From Atribacteria bacterium SCGC AAA255-G05 (GTDB lineage: Bacteria; Atribacterota; Phoenicimicrobiia; Phoenicimicrobiales; Phoenicimicrobiaceae): a stretch of 26,034 bases of DNA. Positions 1 through 7,954 of the stretch are shown one piece after another. The position numbers and the translations under genes were made by a program. The notes under the pieces were generated by a model, which was not told the origin of the DNA, ran no database searches, and worked only from the letters and a program-made list of their open reading frames with translations. The number at the start of each line of letters is the position of its first letter. The stretch's first letter is position 1. The stretch spans positions 1 to 26,034 of the forward strand of contig ASPA01000022.1 in the NCBI GenBank assembly GCA_000405605.1. The letters are read 5' to 3'.

Positions 1-866
1 CTCATAAATTAAATCTTGATAAAGAGATGATAATTATTGGGAATGGTGCAGATAATATCATTGATCTTATAGGGATGGCTTTTATTAATGAAGGCGATGA
101 AGTAATTACCGGAGAAATTACTTTTCCCGCCTATGGAACTATAACCAAAATTATGGGAGGGAAATTAATTTTAGTTAAGCTTGAAAATTTCCGTTTTGAT
201 TTGGAAGAAATTATCCAAAGAATAAATAAAAAAACTAAGATTATTTTCATATGTAATCCCAATAATCCCACCGGGACGATAGTAACCAGAGAAGAAGTAG
301 CAAATTTTATGAAAAAAGTTCCACAAGATGTAATTGTAGTATTTGATGAAGCTTATTATGATTATGTAGAAGACAAAAATTACCCCGATAATCTCTCTTA
401 TGTTTTAGAGGCGAAAAATGTAATTATCCTGCGTACTTTCTCAAAAATAGCTGGAATAGCGGGAGTCCGAATTGGTTATGGTATAGCAAGACCAGAGTTA
501 ATTAGCTATTTGGGGCGAGTAGTGAATCCGTTTACAACAAATCGACTGGCTCAGGTTGCAGCCGCAGCTTCTTTAGATGATGAGGAGCACTTTAGGAAAG
601 TTTTAAATTCAAATCAAGAGGGAAAAGAATATTTATATAAAGAGCTAAAGAAATTAGGTCTTTTTTATCTTCCTACAGAGGCTAATTTTATCTTTATTGA
701 TTTAAAAGAAAATGCCGAAGTTATCTTTGAAAAATTATTGAGAAAAGGAATAATTATTCGACCGGGGAAAACCTGGGGTTGTCCAAATTTCATTCGAGTT
801 ACTATAGGAACTACTTATGAGAATCAAAGATTTGTTAAGACTATGAAAGAGGCATTAAATTATTAG
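1..866 (+). CDS. hisC: HisC-like aminotransferase, 5'-truncated by the window edge (left-arm copy)
   Basis: This is the C-terminal 287 residues of the PLP-dependent aminotransferase described in full at 23647-24747. The reading frame is open from base 3 to the stop at 866. The PLP lysine motif TFSKIAGIAGVRIGYG and the CNPNNPTG motif are present. The protein is identical to the corresponding part of the right copy. Because the 5' end lies outside the window, it cannot be said whether this copy has its own hutP and leader. If the inverted repeat is a chimera, this gene does not exist as a second locus. Confidence 0.85.
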   Translation, partial: HKLNLDKEMIIIGNGADNIIDLIGMAFINEGDEVITGEITFPAYGTITKIMGGKLILVKLENFRFDLEEIIQRINKKTKIIFICNPNNPTGTIVTREEVANFMKKVPQDVIVVFDEAYYDYVEDKNYPDNLSYVLEAKNVIILRTFSKIAGIAGVRIGYGIARPELISYLGRVVNPFTTNRLAQVAAAASLDDEEHFRKVLNSNQEGKEYLYKELKKLGLFYLPTEANFIFIDLKENAEVIFEKLLRKGIIIRPGKTWGCPNFIRVTIGTTYENQRFVKTMKEALNY

Positions 867-1242
867 TGTTTAGAAGACATTAAAACGGGGAAATTGCTGA
901 CCTGTAGTGAATAAATCTTTTTATCTTGGAAGATTTGAGAGCTTTTATATTATGATATGAATAGAACTATTAAGGATTTTACATTAAAAAAATGAAATAA
1001 TTATTACTAACGATTAGCTTGAAAAAGAAAAACTTACCATAAGATTATTTTTAATTTTTAAAAAAAGAAGGATTTATTAAAACCATGTTGTATAATAAAA
1101 TTAATAAACATGATTGTTTTTGTATAAAAAATATTTTACTTATTATATGAATATCAATTTTGTAAATGCTTTTCGGGATTTTATTTGGTATGGAAAATTA
1201 ATAAAATATAATTATAGATATTATCATATTAGGAGTGTAATT

Positions 1243-2013
1243 TTGTTAATGCAGTCTAATATACTTACTTTATCAGGAGTTAGTTTTAGTTATAACGGAG
1301 TTAAAGCTGTTTCTAATTTAAACATGAATGTTAAGGAGAGGAGTATTACTAGCCTTATAGGTCCTAATGGTGCTGGCAAAACAACAACATTTAAATTAAT
1401 TTGTGGTGAAGTTCATCTAGATCAGGGTAATATTTTTTACAAAGGAAAAAAAATCAATAAATTATCTCCTCATAAAAAAGCTTCTTTGGGATTAGCTTGG
1501 ACATTTCAAAATATTCGTCTTTTTCCAAGTTTAACGGTAAGAGAACATATCAATGTTTCACAATATACTCGCTATAAGGCATCTCTTTTAGATGCTATCA
1601 TAGGTACACCATTAATTAAGCAAGAAAGAATGATTTCGGCTCGGAGAACCGAAGAAATAATGAAAAAAATAAAACTTGAAGAATATGCAGATGTACTTGC
1701 CGTTAATCTCCCCTACGGTCTTCAAAGGAGAGTAGAACTTGCGAGGGCTTTAGGTGTAACTCCTAATCTACTTTTATTAGATGAGCCTACCGCAGGTATG
1801 AATATCCAGGAAAGTGATGATATTATGGAATTGATTAAAAAGCTTATTAATGATTTTGATGTTACTATATTGTTAGTGGAGCATGATATGAGGGTAGTTA
1901 TGAATATTTCTTCAGAAGTTTGGGTAATGAATGAAGGGACAGTTATTTCCTCAGGCGCTCCTGAAGAAATCAAAAGAGACCCAGTTGTTATAAAGGCTTA
2001 TCTCGGAGAGTAA
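1243..2013 (+). CDS. livG: Branched-chain amino-acid type ABC importer ATPase LivG (left-arm copy)
   Basis: An ABC ATPase identical to the copy at 22500-23270, about 256 residues. Walker A is GPNGAGKTT, the signature region is LPYGLQRRVELARAL, Walker B is LLLLDEPTAG and the H-loop is LLVEHD. The reading frame is open further upstream, to an ATG at 1114, but that extension is AT-rich with no family resemblance. The AGGAG at 1231-1235 sits 7 bases before a TTG at 1243 and 13 bases before the ATG at 1249, so the start is one of these two. The gene is followed 17 bases later by livF. LivG powers import together with LivF, LivH and LivM, and only the right-hand copy is linked to livHM. Confidence 0.88.
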   Translation: MLMQSNILTLSGVSFSYNGVKAVSNLNMNVKERSITSLIGPNGAGKTTTFKLICGEVHLDQGNIFYKGKKINKLSPHKKASLGLAWTFQNIRLFPSLTVREHINVSQYTRYKASLLDAIIGTPLIKQERMISARRTEEIMKKIKLEEYADVLAVNLPYGLQRRVELARALGVTPNLLLLDEPTAGMNIQESDDIMELIKKLINDFDVTILLVEHDMRVVMNISSEVWVMNEGTVISSGAPEEIKRDPVVIKAYLGE

Positions 2014-2030
2014 TTAAGAATGGTGAAAAG

Positions 2031-2738
2031 ATGTTAATAGTTCGCAATCTTAAATGTTCATATGGTCGTATTCAAGCTTTAACAGGTATTGATTTTAATG
2101 TTAATCAAGGTGATATTGTAACCTTAATTGGAAATAATGGTGCTGGAAAAAGTACTACATTAAATGCTATTTGTGGAATAGCTCCAAAAGTGTCAGGAGA
2201 AGTAGTATTTCGTAAGCGTCGAATTGAAAAACTTTCTTCAGATAAGATTATCAGTCTGGGAATCTGTCAAGTTCCTGAGGGAAGGAGAATATTTCCATTT
2301 TTAACAGTTGAAGAAAATCTTTTAATGGGGGCTTATTTGAGGAAATATGATAAAAAGGTAGAAAAAGATAAAGAAATGATTTATAATTTTTTTCCCGTTC
2401 TTAAAAAAATGAAAAAAAAATTTGGTGGCGAGCTCTCAGGGGGAGAACAACAAATGCTATCTATCGGAAGAGGATTAATGGCAAACCCAGATCTCCTACT
2501 CTTCGATGAGCCATCACTAGGCCTAGCCCCCTTTCTAGTAAAAGAAATTTTTGAGATTATTAAAGAAATCAATTCATCAGGCACGACTATACTTCTGGTT
2601 GAACAAAATGCAAGATTAGCTCTTCAAATAGCTACAAAAGGATATGTTATGGAAAAAGGGAGGATTGTTCTTCAGGGCGCTGGTAAAGAACTTTTAACAA
2701 ATAAGGAGGTGAGGAAAATCTATCTTGGTGAAAACTGA
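2031..2738 (+). CDS. livF: Branched-chain amino-acid type ABC importer ATPase LivF (left-arm copy)
   Basis: A 235-residue ABC ATPase identical to the copy at 21775-22482. Walker A is GNNGAGKST, the signature is LSGGEQQMLSIGRGL, Walker B is LLLFDEPSLGLAP and the H-loop is LLVEQNA. Length and motifs are those of LivF rather than LivG, which usually has an inserted loop. It starts 17 bases after livG. In this arm the next gene, livK, is cut after 52 codons, so this copy is separated from any binding protein or permease. Confidence 0.9.
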   Translation: MLIVRNLKCSYGRIQALTGIDFNVNQGDIVTLIGNNGAGKSTTLNAICGIAPKVSGEVVFRKRRIEKLSSDKIISLGICQVPEGRRIFPFLTVEENLLMGAYLRKYDKKVEKDKEMIYNFFPVLKKMKKKFGGELSGGEQQMLSIGRGLMANPDLLLFDEPSLGLAPFLVKEIFEIIKEINSSGTTILLVEQNARLALQIATKGYVMEKGRIVLQGAGKELLTNKEVRKIYLGEN

Positions 2739-2772
2739 AACGATTAAATAAAATATAAGGAGGTTTGAAAAA

Positions 2773-2958
2773 ATGAAAGGGAAAGTGATCTGCTTAGTTA
2801 TTGTATTGACTTTAGGTTTAAGTTTATTAATTCTACCGGGATTTGCTATGGATAAAAAAGATATTGTTATTGGTGTAATTGGACCAATGTCTTTGTCAGA
2901 TGCTGCATCAGGTATTAGCATGCGAGATTATTTTTTATCGAACACAACTCTACAATAA
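2773..2958 (+). pseudogene. livK fragment truncated at the inverted-repeat junction
   Basis: The first 52 codons (signal peptide and start of the mature domain, to the residues ISMRD) match livK at 20616-21740 exactly. Nine unrelated codons follow up to the stop at 2956-2958. The AGGAGG ribosome binding site is retained. The change falls exactly where the 2,928 bp repeat ends, so the fragment is a by-product of the rearrangement or chimera that made the repeat. A 61-residue product with a signal peptide and almost no binding domain is unlikely to function. Confidence 0.9.
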
Positions 2959-3837
2959 ATTGGGCAACCAAACTTTACCTTCACTAACAAATGAAACTAA
3001 TCCTTTGATAATTGCCTTGTTTATTTTTTTATCAATATAGTCTATATCAACTTCAATCTCTCCGCCTGGTTGTTTTAATTTTAAACCTTTAATATTTTCT
3101 TTTTTTTCCACTGCAATAGCAGATGCAACGGCTACACTTCCTGAACCACAACTACCTTCCCAAATCAGCGAGTCTGAAGCCCGAACATAAACAAGAGGAG
3201 TCATAATTTCCTTATTGGGTTGATAAGACATAATTCCCAGTACATCAACATCACTATCCATTATTCTTAACTGCTTTTGCACATCAAAAACTATTTTTTT
3301 TTCTAAAGTAATATTTTTAAATACTACATGAGTTATACCAGGGAATTTAACAACAGTTCCTTCTTTGGTAAGGTTAAGGCATGGCAAATTAAAATTAACT
3401 TTTTTAATTTTTAGTGGTGCTGGAATAGAGGCCTTCGACCATAAAATTCCATTAATTCCATCCACAACTTTAACCCCAACTTTAAGAATGCCGTCATAAC
3501 CAGAAATTTCGAGGGGTACAACAGTATAATCGCTTATATTTACAGAAGAATCTGTTTCTGTTTCTCTTTGTTTATATATTCTAGGATAACCCTTTAAGAA
3601 CAATAAGGCGGCCAATGCTCTTAGTGCATTACCACAAAATTCACCACCCATCATTTGCAGATAGGCAGTTGCATATTGAGAGTGGGGCTTCTCTACAAAA
3701 CCAACTTGGTCGGCACAAAGAAAATCAGATTTCATTAAATACTGAGCTACCTTACCATGAATCGATCGTGGTAGTTGATCAAATATAAAAATCGTAGTAT
3801 TACCAGCCGGATTCATTTTAACAAAATTAAGTTTCAT
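2950..3837 (-). CDS. DapF-fold amino-acid racemase, CntK (histidine racemase)-like
   Basis: About 295 residues of the diaminopimelate epimerase/PrpF fold. Two catalytic cysteines are visible: Cys68 in GGEFCGNALRA and Cys230 in LIWEGSCGSGSVAVAS, the two-base pair used for cofactor-independent racemisation. Several stretches resemble what I recall of staphylococcal CntK (histidine racemase of staphylopine synthesis) more than canonical DapF: MNPAGNTTIF near the N-terminus, DQVGFVE, LVYVRASDSLIWE and QPGGEIEV. No cntL or cntM homologue is in the window. The frame is open further upstream to 3945, but AGGAG lies 8 bases before the ATG at 3837, which also starts the family homology. It is the last gene of the catabolic series, 70 bases after the UbiD gene. 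The substrate is inferred; 3-methylitaconate isomerase or PrpF-like chemistry is the alternative. Confidence 0.72.
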   Translation of the reverse strand: MKLNFVKMNPAGNTTIFIFDQLPRSIHGKVAQYLMKSDFLCADQVGFVEKPHSQYATAYLQMMGGEFCGNALRALAALLFLKGYPRIYKQRETETDSSVNISDYTVVPLEISGYDGILKVGVKVVDGINGILWSKASIPAPLKIKKVNFNLPCLNLTKEGTVVKFPGITHVVFKNITLEKKIVFDVQKQLRIMDSDVDVLGIMSYQPNKEIMTPLVYVRASDSLIWEGSCGSGSVAVASAIAVEKKENIKGLKLKQPGGEIEVDIDYIDKKINKAIIKGLVSFVSEGKVWLPNLL

Positions 3838-3907
3838 TCCCTTCTCTCCTGTTGTCCTAAAACATAATAAAACACTTAAAAAATCTACAACAATTTTAAA
3901 CTCTATT

Positions 3908-5239
3908 TTACTTAAGATAGTCCTCTGAGTTAACCTGCTCTTCACCAGGAATTTTACGGCGCCGCATGACTTCTTTCATATGTAGCGGTACGGTGGCGTC
4001 AATACCAACTTTACCAATATGTAGTTCTTTAACATCTTCTCTGGTGTATGCAGAAACACCGGGTACAATAATTATGTCCCGATCAGGCCGACATCTTGTC
4101 TGAATAGCCCACAAAACATCACCTGGATCATAAATATTAACATCATCATCGACGACTATACACATCTTAGTCCAGGCATAAGAGGCAAGCGCAGAGAGAA
4201 TAACATTTTTCGGTTGTTCTTCATTTTCTTTTTTAATACTAATTACACAGTTAAAGACAAATGAGGTTGTGGAAATACCCGTTATCTGGGGTGCAAAGGC
4301 CTTTACATGTTTATATATTTCTGCTTCGATAGGTAAGCCGAGAAGATATAAATCTTCTTGTCCACCGGCATAAATGTCATGGTAAATTGGATTTTTACGG
4401 TGGGTTATAGCTTTAACATGAAAAACATGGTTTCTCATTATTGGAACATAACTATCTGTAAACTCCCCAAAAGGTCCTTCTTCTTCACGCACATGAGGTA
4501 AAACTTCACCTTCAATTACTATTTCTGCATTGGCAGGTATATCCACATCAACTGTTTCAGCTTTTATAACTTCTAGATGAGCATTGCCTAAAGCACCGGC
4601 AAATTCTAACTCATTACGCTCAAAAGAAATTTTTGATGCTGCGCTGAACATTACTGCCGGTGGTGCACCAATAACAATGACAGCAGGCAATGGTCTGTCT
4701 AGCTTTTCTGCTGCTTCATGATATCTCCCAAGATGTTGAGGCGGCATCATACGCACGCGTAGTTTATTTTTATCTACATATTGTAGTCGGTTCCAAGAAG
4801 CATTAATATGATCCTCTGTGGGATGTTTAGCAATCACTATACCACCTGTAATATAGCGACCAGCATCTCCAATGCTATGAGTAATTAGTGGAAGTACATT
4901 TAAATCGACATCTTTATTAATAATTACCTCTTTTATTGGCGCAGAGTCAACCCTAATAGGAAGTATGTATTGATTTTCTCGTTTATTCCACTCATTGGCT
5001 ATATTTTGAGAATTAATATTTAATGAATCAGCAACGCTTCTACGATCTGGAAAAAAATAAGTTATTAATGGAATCTTGCTACCTTTGACATTTTCAAATA
5101 AAACGGCTTTTTTAAATTTCGAGTGTAAAACCTTAGCCACAGCTGATAGTTCATATTTTGGTTCCACTTTTTTCTTAACGCGAATTAAGCGGTCAGTTTG
5201 TTCAAGTTCCTGCAGGCACTTTCGTAAGCTTTTTAACAT
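3908..5239 (-). CDS. UbiD-family prenylated-FMN decarboxylase
   Basis: A 443-residue protein of the UbiD/Fdc family, which performs reversible decarboxylation of aromatic or alpha,beta-unsaturated acids with prenylated FMN. The hallmark EEGPFGEF motif places the acid/base glutamates at about Glu254 and Glu259. The stretch INASWNRLQ (about 145-153) occupies the prFMN/metal-binding region, and PAVIVIGAPPAVMFSAAS is the typical core segment. The AGGAGG is 5 bases before the ATG. No UbiX-type prenyltransferase is in the window, so the cofactor must be made elsewhere. It lies downstream of the ferredoxin and AOR genes on the same strand. The family is clear; the substrate (an aromatic or heteroaromatic carboxylate in this setting) is inferred. 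Confidence 0.9.
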   Translation of the reverse strand: MLKSLRKCLQELEQTDRLIRVKKKVEPKYELSAVAKVLHSKFKKAVLFENVKGSKIPLITYFFPDRRSVADSLNINSQNIANEWNKRENQYILPIRVDSAPIKEVIINKDVDLNVLPLITHSIGDAGRYITGGIVIAKHPTEDHINASWNRLQYVDKNKLRVRMMPPQHLGRYHEAAEKLDRPLPAVIVIGAPPAVMFSAASKISFERNELEFAGALGNAHLEVIKAETVDVDIPANAEIVIEGEVLPHVREEEGPFGEFTDSYVPIMRNHVFHVKAITHRKNPIYHDIYAGGQEDLYLLGLPIEAEIYKHVKAFAPQITGISTTSFVFNCVISIKKENEEQPKNVILSALASYAWTKMCIVVDDDVNIYDPGDVLWAIQTRCRPDRDIIIVPGVSAYTREDVKELHIGKVGIDATVPLHMKEVMRRRKIPGEEQVNSEDYLK

Positions 5240-5342
5240 TTTTACCTCCTAAATATCTTTTTTATCCAACTTACTTTATAAACTAGACCATTATTTAAAC
5301 ACGGTACTCTAATTCCAGAAATATGGGAGCTTAGCTGTATTG

Positions 5343-5561
5343 CTAAATCAATTTAATCGCATTTGTAGGACATAACTTGACACACAAAGGATCTCTCTTG
5401 CAATCACAGGTATTTAGAATATCCATTCCAATATCATAATTATCGGCGAAATGAACTCTAATGCTAGAATATTTTGGATTAAAACATCCTTTATGGTAAT
5501 ATGAACAAGCTAATTCACAGGTACGACAACCAACACACTTTTTAAGATTAACTGTAATCAT
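5343..5561 (-). CDS. Small cysteine-rich ferredoxin, probable AOR electron partner
   Basis: 72 residues with eight clustered cysteines. Cys9, 12, 15 and 19 form C-x2-C-x2-C-x3-C. A second group is Cys52, 54, 60 and 64 in CDCKRDPLCVKLCP. Cys26 is additional. The second group has one residue between its first two cysteines instead of the usual two, so the second [4Fe-4S] cluster is likely but slightly atypical. GGAG is 8 bases before the ATG. It follows the AOR gene by about 100 bases on the same strand. Small dicluster ferredoxins of this kind commonly accompany AOR-family enzymes, so I infer it carries electrons from the neighbouring aldehyde oxidation. Confidence 0.85.
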   Translation of the reverse strand: MITVNLKKCVGCRTCELACSYYHKGCFNPKYSSIRVHFADNYDIGMDILNTCDCKRDPLCVKLCPTNAIKLI

Positions 5562-5665
5562 TTATTAAACTCCTCATTTCACCAAAAATAATATTATCCT
5601 CTTCTAATTTCAAAATAAGATTTATTACTTCAGATATGTAACTGAAATTATTACAATAATAATTT

Positions 5666-7573
5666 CTAATCTGCTAATCGAATATTATTTTCTTCTAATA
5701 TATCTATTAATTCTGATAATTCTAACTCATGCAGTCTGTCTTTTGTAGGAATCCCAGTCTTTTTATCCCATTTATGCAAAAAATAATATCTATCTAGCAT
5801 CTTATTCCATTGTCTTAAATCTAGTCTTGAATCTTGGTAAATACCTTCTTTAATTGGTACATCGGTTAATTTTTTGGGTGGTAAATCACCTTCTCTAGTA
5901 AAAGCTGCATGTAAAACATTAAAGACTTTTTCAAGATTTTGTACTTTTTCTCCAATCTTAAATAATTCTTTAATAGAGAGGATTTCTCCAGTTACTAAGT
6001 AATAAAAATCCGAAATATCTTCAGGTTGAAAAAGATTAACATCAGTCCACATTGAAGTGCAAGCACAAATTCCCATAATATCGACAATTGCTTTATATTT
6101 CTCTTGCCAAACCACTAATTCTGCTTTATTACCATATTCTGTGGGGTTTCCAATATTCTGAATATTAAACAATTTTTTACTCATTTGCGGTGAAATTTGC
6201 TGGCGCTCTAGAAGGGGGGCACCTCTTAAATGGCCACTACCCTTATTACTTGTAATAATTCCTAAAGCCCATCCTTTATAGGATCTCACACCAGATTCCA
6301 TTACACTAATCTTCTTAGTTAAAACACTATATTTTTCTGAACCCTTTCCAATTATCTTCGACGCATCAAAAACGCCTTTCGCCAATATATCACCGAACCC
6401 AATCCTGTTTGCTATTCGATCTATGAGTAATTTAACATTTTTATGATCATTCCATCTTAATTCCATCCCGTCTGTTTCTTCTTTTGTAATTATTCCATTT
6501 TCATAACACTCTATTGCCCAAGAAATCGTTGCAGATAATTGATCACCATCCAACCCATACAAATTAGCTAGTCTATGACAATCCAACGCGCCCTCTAAAG
6601 AAGTTATTCCTAAATTAGAAGCATAGGAACGAAAAGAGTTTGCTTCAAAAGTTTCAAATCTATTTCCATCTAGCTGAAATATACTACTACAATATGCCGG
6701 GCAATTAAAACATGAATGTCTCCTTATTAAGTATTTATCGAGTTTATCTCTTGAGAATTTTTCTATATTTTCATTACTCCAGAAACCTTCGCTCATATTT
6801 TTTACATCATATGGCTTTTTTTCACCTGGAGCCAAATAACCCAACAACGTTCCTCCTTTTCGTAAGCCATCAATATATGAATTTTTTCTTATAATTTCTT
6901 TATTATATTTTAGAACTTTAGCAATAAGTTTTTCTGGAGAATACACTTCTATCGATTGTGTACCTCTAACGGCAACAGCTTTTAGATTTTTACTCCCAAA
7001 GACTGCACCAGACCCACCATAAGCTACCGCTCTTCCTTTGTCACTTATTAAGCAAGCGTATTTTACTTTCTTTTCACCACCAACTCCTATTGATAATATT
7101 TTTAGATCATTGTCACTATTCTCTTTTTTGATAGCATTATCTGTTTCCCAGGTATTCTTTCCCCAAATTCCTTTTGCATCTTTAAAATATATTTTATTAT
7201 CAATAATTAAGAGATAGATAGGTCTATCTGCTTTTCCTGAAATTACAATATGATCATAGCCAGCTAGTTTCATCTCAGTTGCAAAAAAACCACCGCTATT
7301 GCCTGAACCAATACCAAAATTCATAACATTTTTAAAGTCAACAGCCAAACGACAGGCTGTGGGCACTAAAGTTCCTACTAGAGGACCAGAGCCTAAAATA
7401 ATAATACTTACAGGGTCCAATGGATTAACTTTTGGATTAATATAATTAAAAAGTAACCATTGATTAATTCCTCTTCCCCCTAAATAAGATAAATATTTCT
7501 CCGTTTTTTCACAATTAAAACTTCTCTCTGTTAAATTAATAAATAATATTTTGCCTGCCCTTCCAAAACTCAT
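5666..7573 (-). CDS. Aldehyde:ferredoxin oxidoreductase (AOR) family, tungsten/molybdenum bis-pterin enzyme
   Basis: A 635-residue protein, close to the usual AOR length. The N-terminal domain has the family start GRAGKILFINLTERS and VGTLVPTACRLAVDFKN. The [4Fe-4S] cysteines are Cys288, Cys291 and Cys295 in CFNCPAYC, with the fourth at Cys503 or Cys505 in MGICACTS. This layout matches the archaeal prototype as I recall it (288, 291, 295 and one near 494). SGHLRGAP (about 446-453) falls in a pterin-binding region. The family oxidises aldehydes to acids and reduces ferredoxin, or the reverse. The ATG is preceded by AGGAG at 10 bases and by a hairpin-rich leader. Ferredoxin follows. Substrate unknown; an aromatic or heterocyclic aldehyde would fit the cluster. 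Confidence 0.93.
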   Translation of the reverse strand: MSFGRAGKILFINLTERSFNCEKTEKYLSYLGGRGINQWLLFNYINPKVNPLDPVSIIILGSGPLVGTLVPTACRLAVDFKNVMNFGIGSGNSGGFFATEMKLAGYDHIVISGKADRPIYLLIIDNKIYFKDAKGIWGKNTWETDNAIKKENSDNDLKILSIGVGGEKKVKYACLISDKGRAVAYGGSGAVFGSKNLKAVAVRGTQSIEVYSPEKLIAKVLKYNKEIIRKNSYIDGLRKGGTLLGYLAPGEKKPYDVKNMSEGFWSNENIEKFSRDKLDKYLIRRHSCFNCPAYCSSIFQLDGNRFETFEANSFRSYASNLGITSLEGALDCHRLANLYGLDGDQLSATISWAIECYENGIITKEETDGMELRWNDHKNVKLLIDRIANRIGFGDILAKGVFDASKIIGKGSEKYSVLTKKISVMESGVRSYKGWALGIITSNKGSGHLRGAPLLERQQISPQMSKKLFNIQNIGNPTEYGNKAELVVWQEKYKAIVDIMGICACTSMWTDVNLFQPEDISDFYYLVTGEILSIKELFKIGEKVQNLEKVFNVLHAAFTREGDLPPKKLTDVPIKEGIYQDSRLDLRQWNKMLDRYYFLHKWDKKTGIPTKDRLHELELSELIDILEENNIRLAD

Positions 7574-7639
7574 TAAATAACAACTCCTTTCTGAAAAACA
7601 GTTTAATTAATAGTGAATATCCACAGATAAGTTAGTTTA

Positions 7640-7836
7640 TTATACCCAACGGGTTAATCATCTTAGATACTCACGTCCAAACGCATGGCTTTTGCCATTT
7701 GGGTCAATAAAAATTATATAAAACAACCTTGTATCTATAACATAGATGGTATTGAAGGTTTTTGGTCTTTACCAGACACTGGCTTGACCAGTACCGTGGA
7801 ATTCCCAAGGCCTATTTCCTTCTCTATCTGAAGGAG
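7640..7836 (-). promoter_or_regulatory. Hairpin-rich leader upstream of the AOR gene (possible riboswitch or structured RNA)
   Basis: The 380-base gap between the molybdenum-subunit stop and the AOR start contains no gene. Within about 200 bases I can pair seven short hairpins: TCCTTC/GAAGGA (about 7817-7834), CCGTGG/CCAAGG with one mismatch (about 7795), ACTGG/CCAGT (about 7778), TGGT/ACCA (about 7763), ATCTAT/ATAGAT (about 7733), ATGGC/GCCAT (about 7684) and ACCC/GGGT (about 7644). The density is far above what the neighbouring spacers show. Placement before a pterin-dependent enzyme makes a Moco/Tuco riboswitch an obvious candidate, but I cannot match its consensus from memory. A mobile-element remnant is the alternative. 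Confidence 0.4.
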
Positions 7837-7954
7837 GTAGAATAAAAATTTAATCATCGTCATGAGAACATAGTTATACTACTCTGCATGTTACTCAATA
7901 AACAGATTTCAATTGTCAAAGAACAAAATTAGTAAAATTTTTCTTGAATATTAT

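Larger units (their letters stand above)
1..2928 (+). repeat. Left arm of a 2,928 bp perfect inverted repeat
   Basis: Base i of this arm is the complement of base 24513-i of the right arm at 21585-24512. The offset never changes, so there are no indels. All reading frames in the two arms encode identical proteins, and the 250-base spacer after hisC is also identical where I compared it base by base. The arm begins at the window edge inside hisC and stops sharply at 2928: the next base is T here and G in the right-arm continuation. It contains partial hisC, livG, livF and the first 52 codons of livK. It may extend left of the window. It is either a very recent duplication or an amplification/assembly fold-back. 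Confidence 0.97.

Noticed and set aside
1114..1242. Upstream extension of livG to the ATG at 1114 (and its mirror to 23399)
   Set aside because: The extra residues are Tyr/Asn/Ile-rich with no family resemblance, and AGGAG at 1231-1235 supports a start at 1243 or 1249.
3838..3945. Upstream start for the CntK-like gene at 3945, overlapping the UbiD gene
   Set aside because: Homology starts at MKLNFVKMNPAGN and AGGAG is correctly placed before 3837.
7760..7812. Cobalamin riboswitch or T-box in the AOR leader
   Set aside because: Fragments such as GGGAATTCC and AAGCCAGTG only loosely recall those consensuses; the order and spacing of the conserved boxes are not met.
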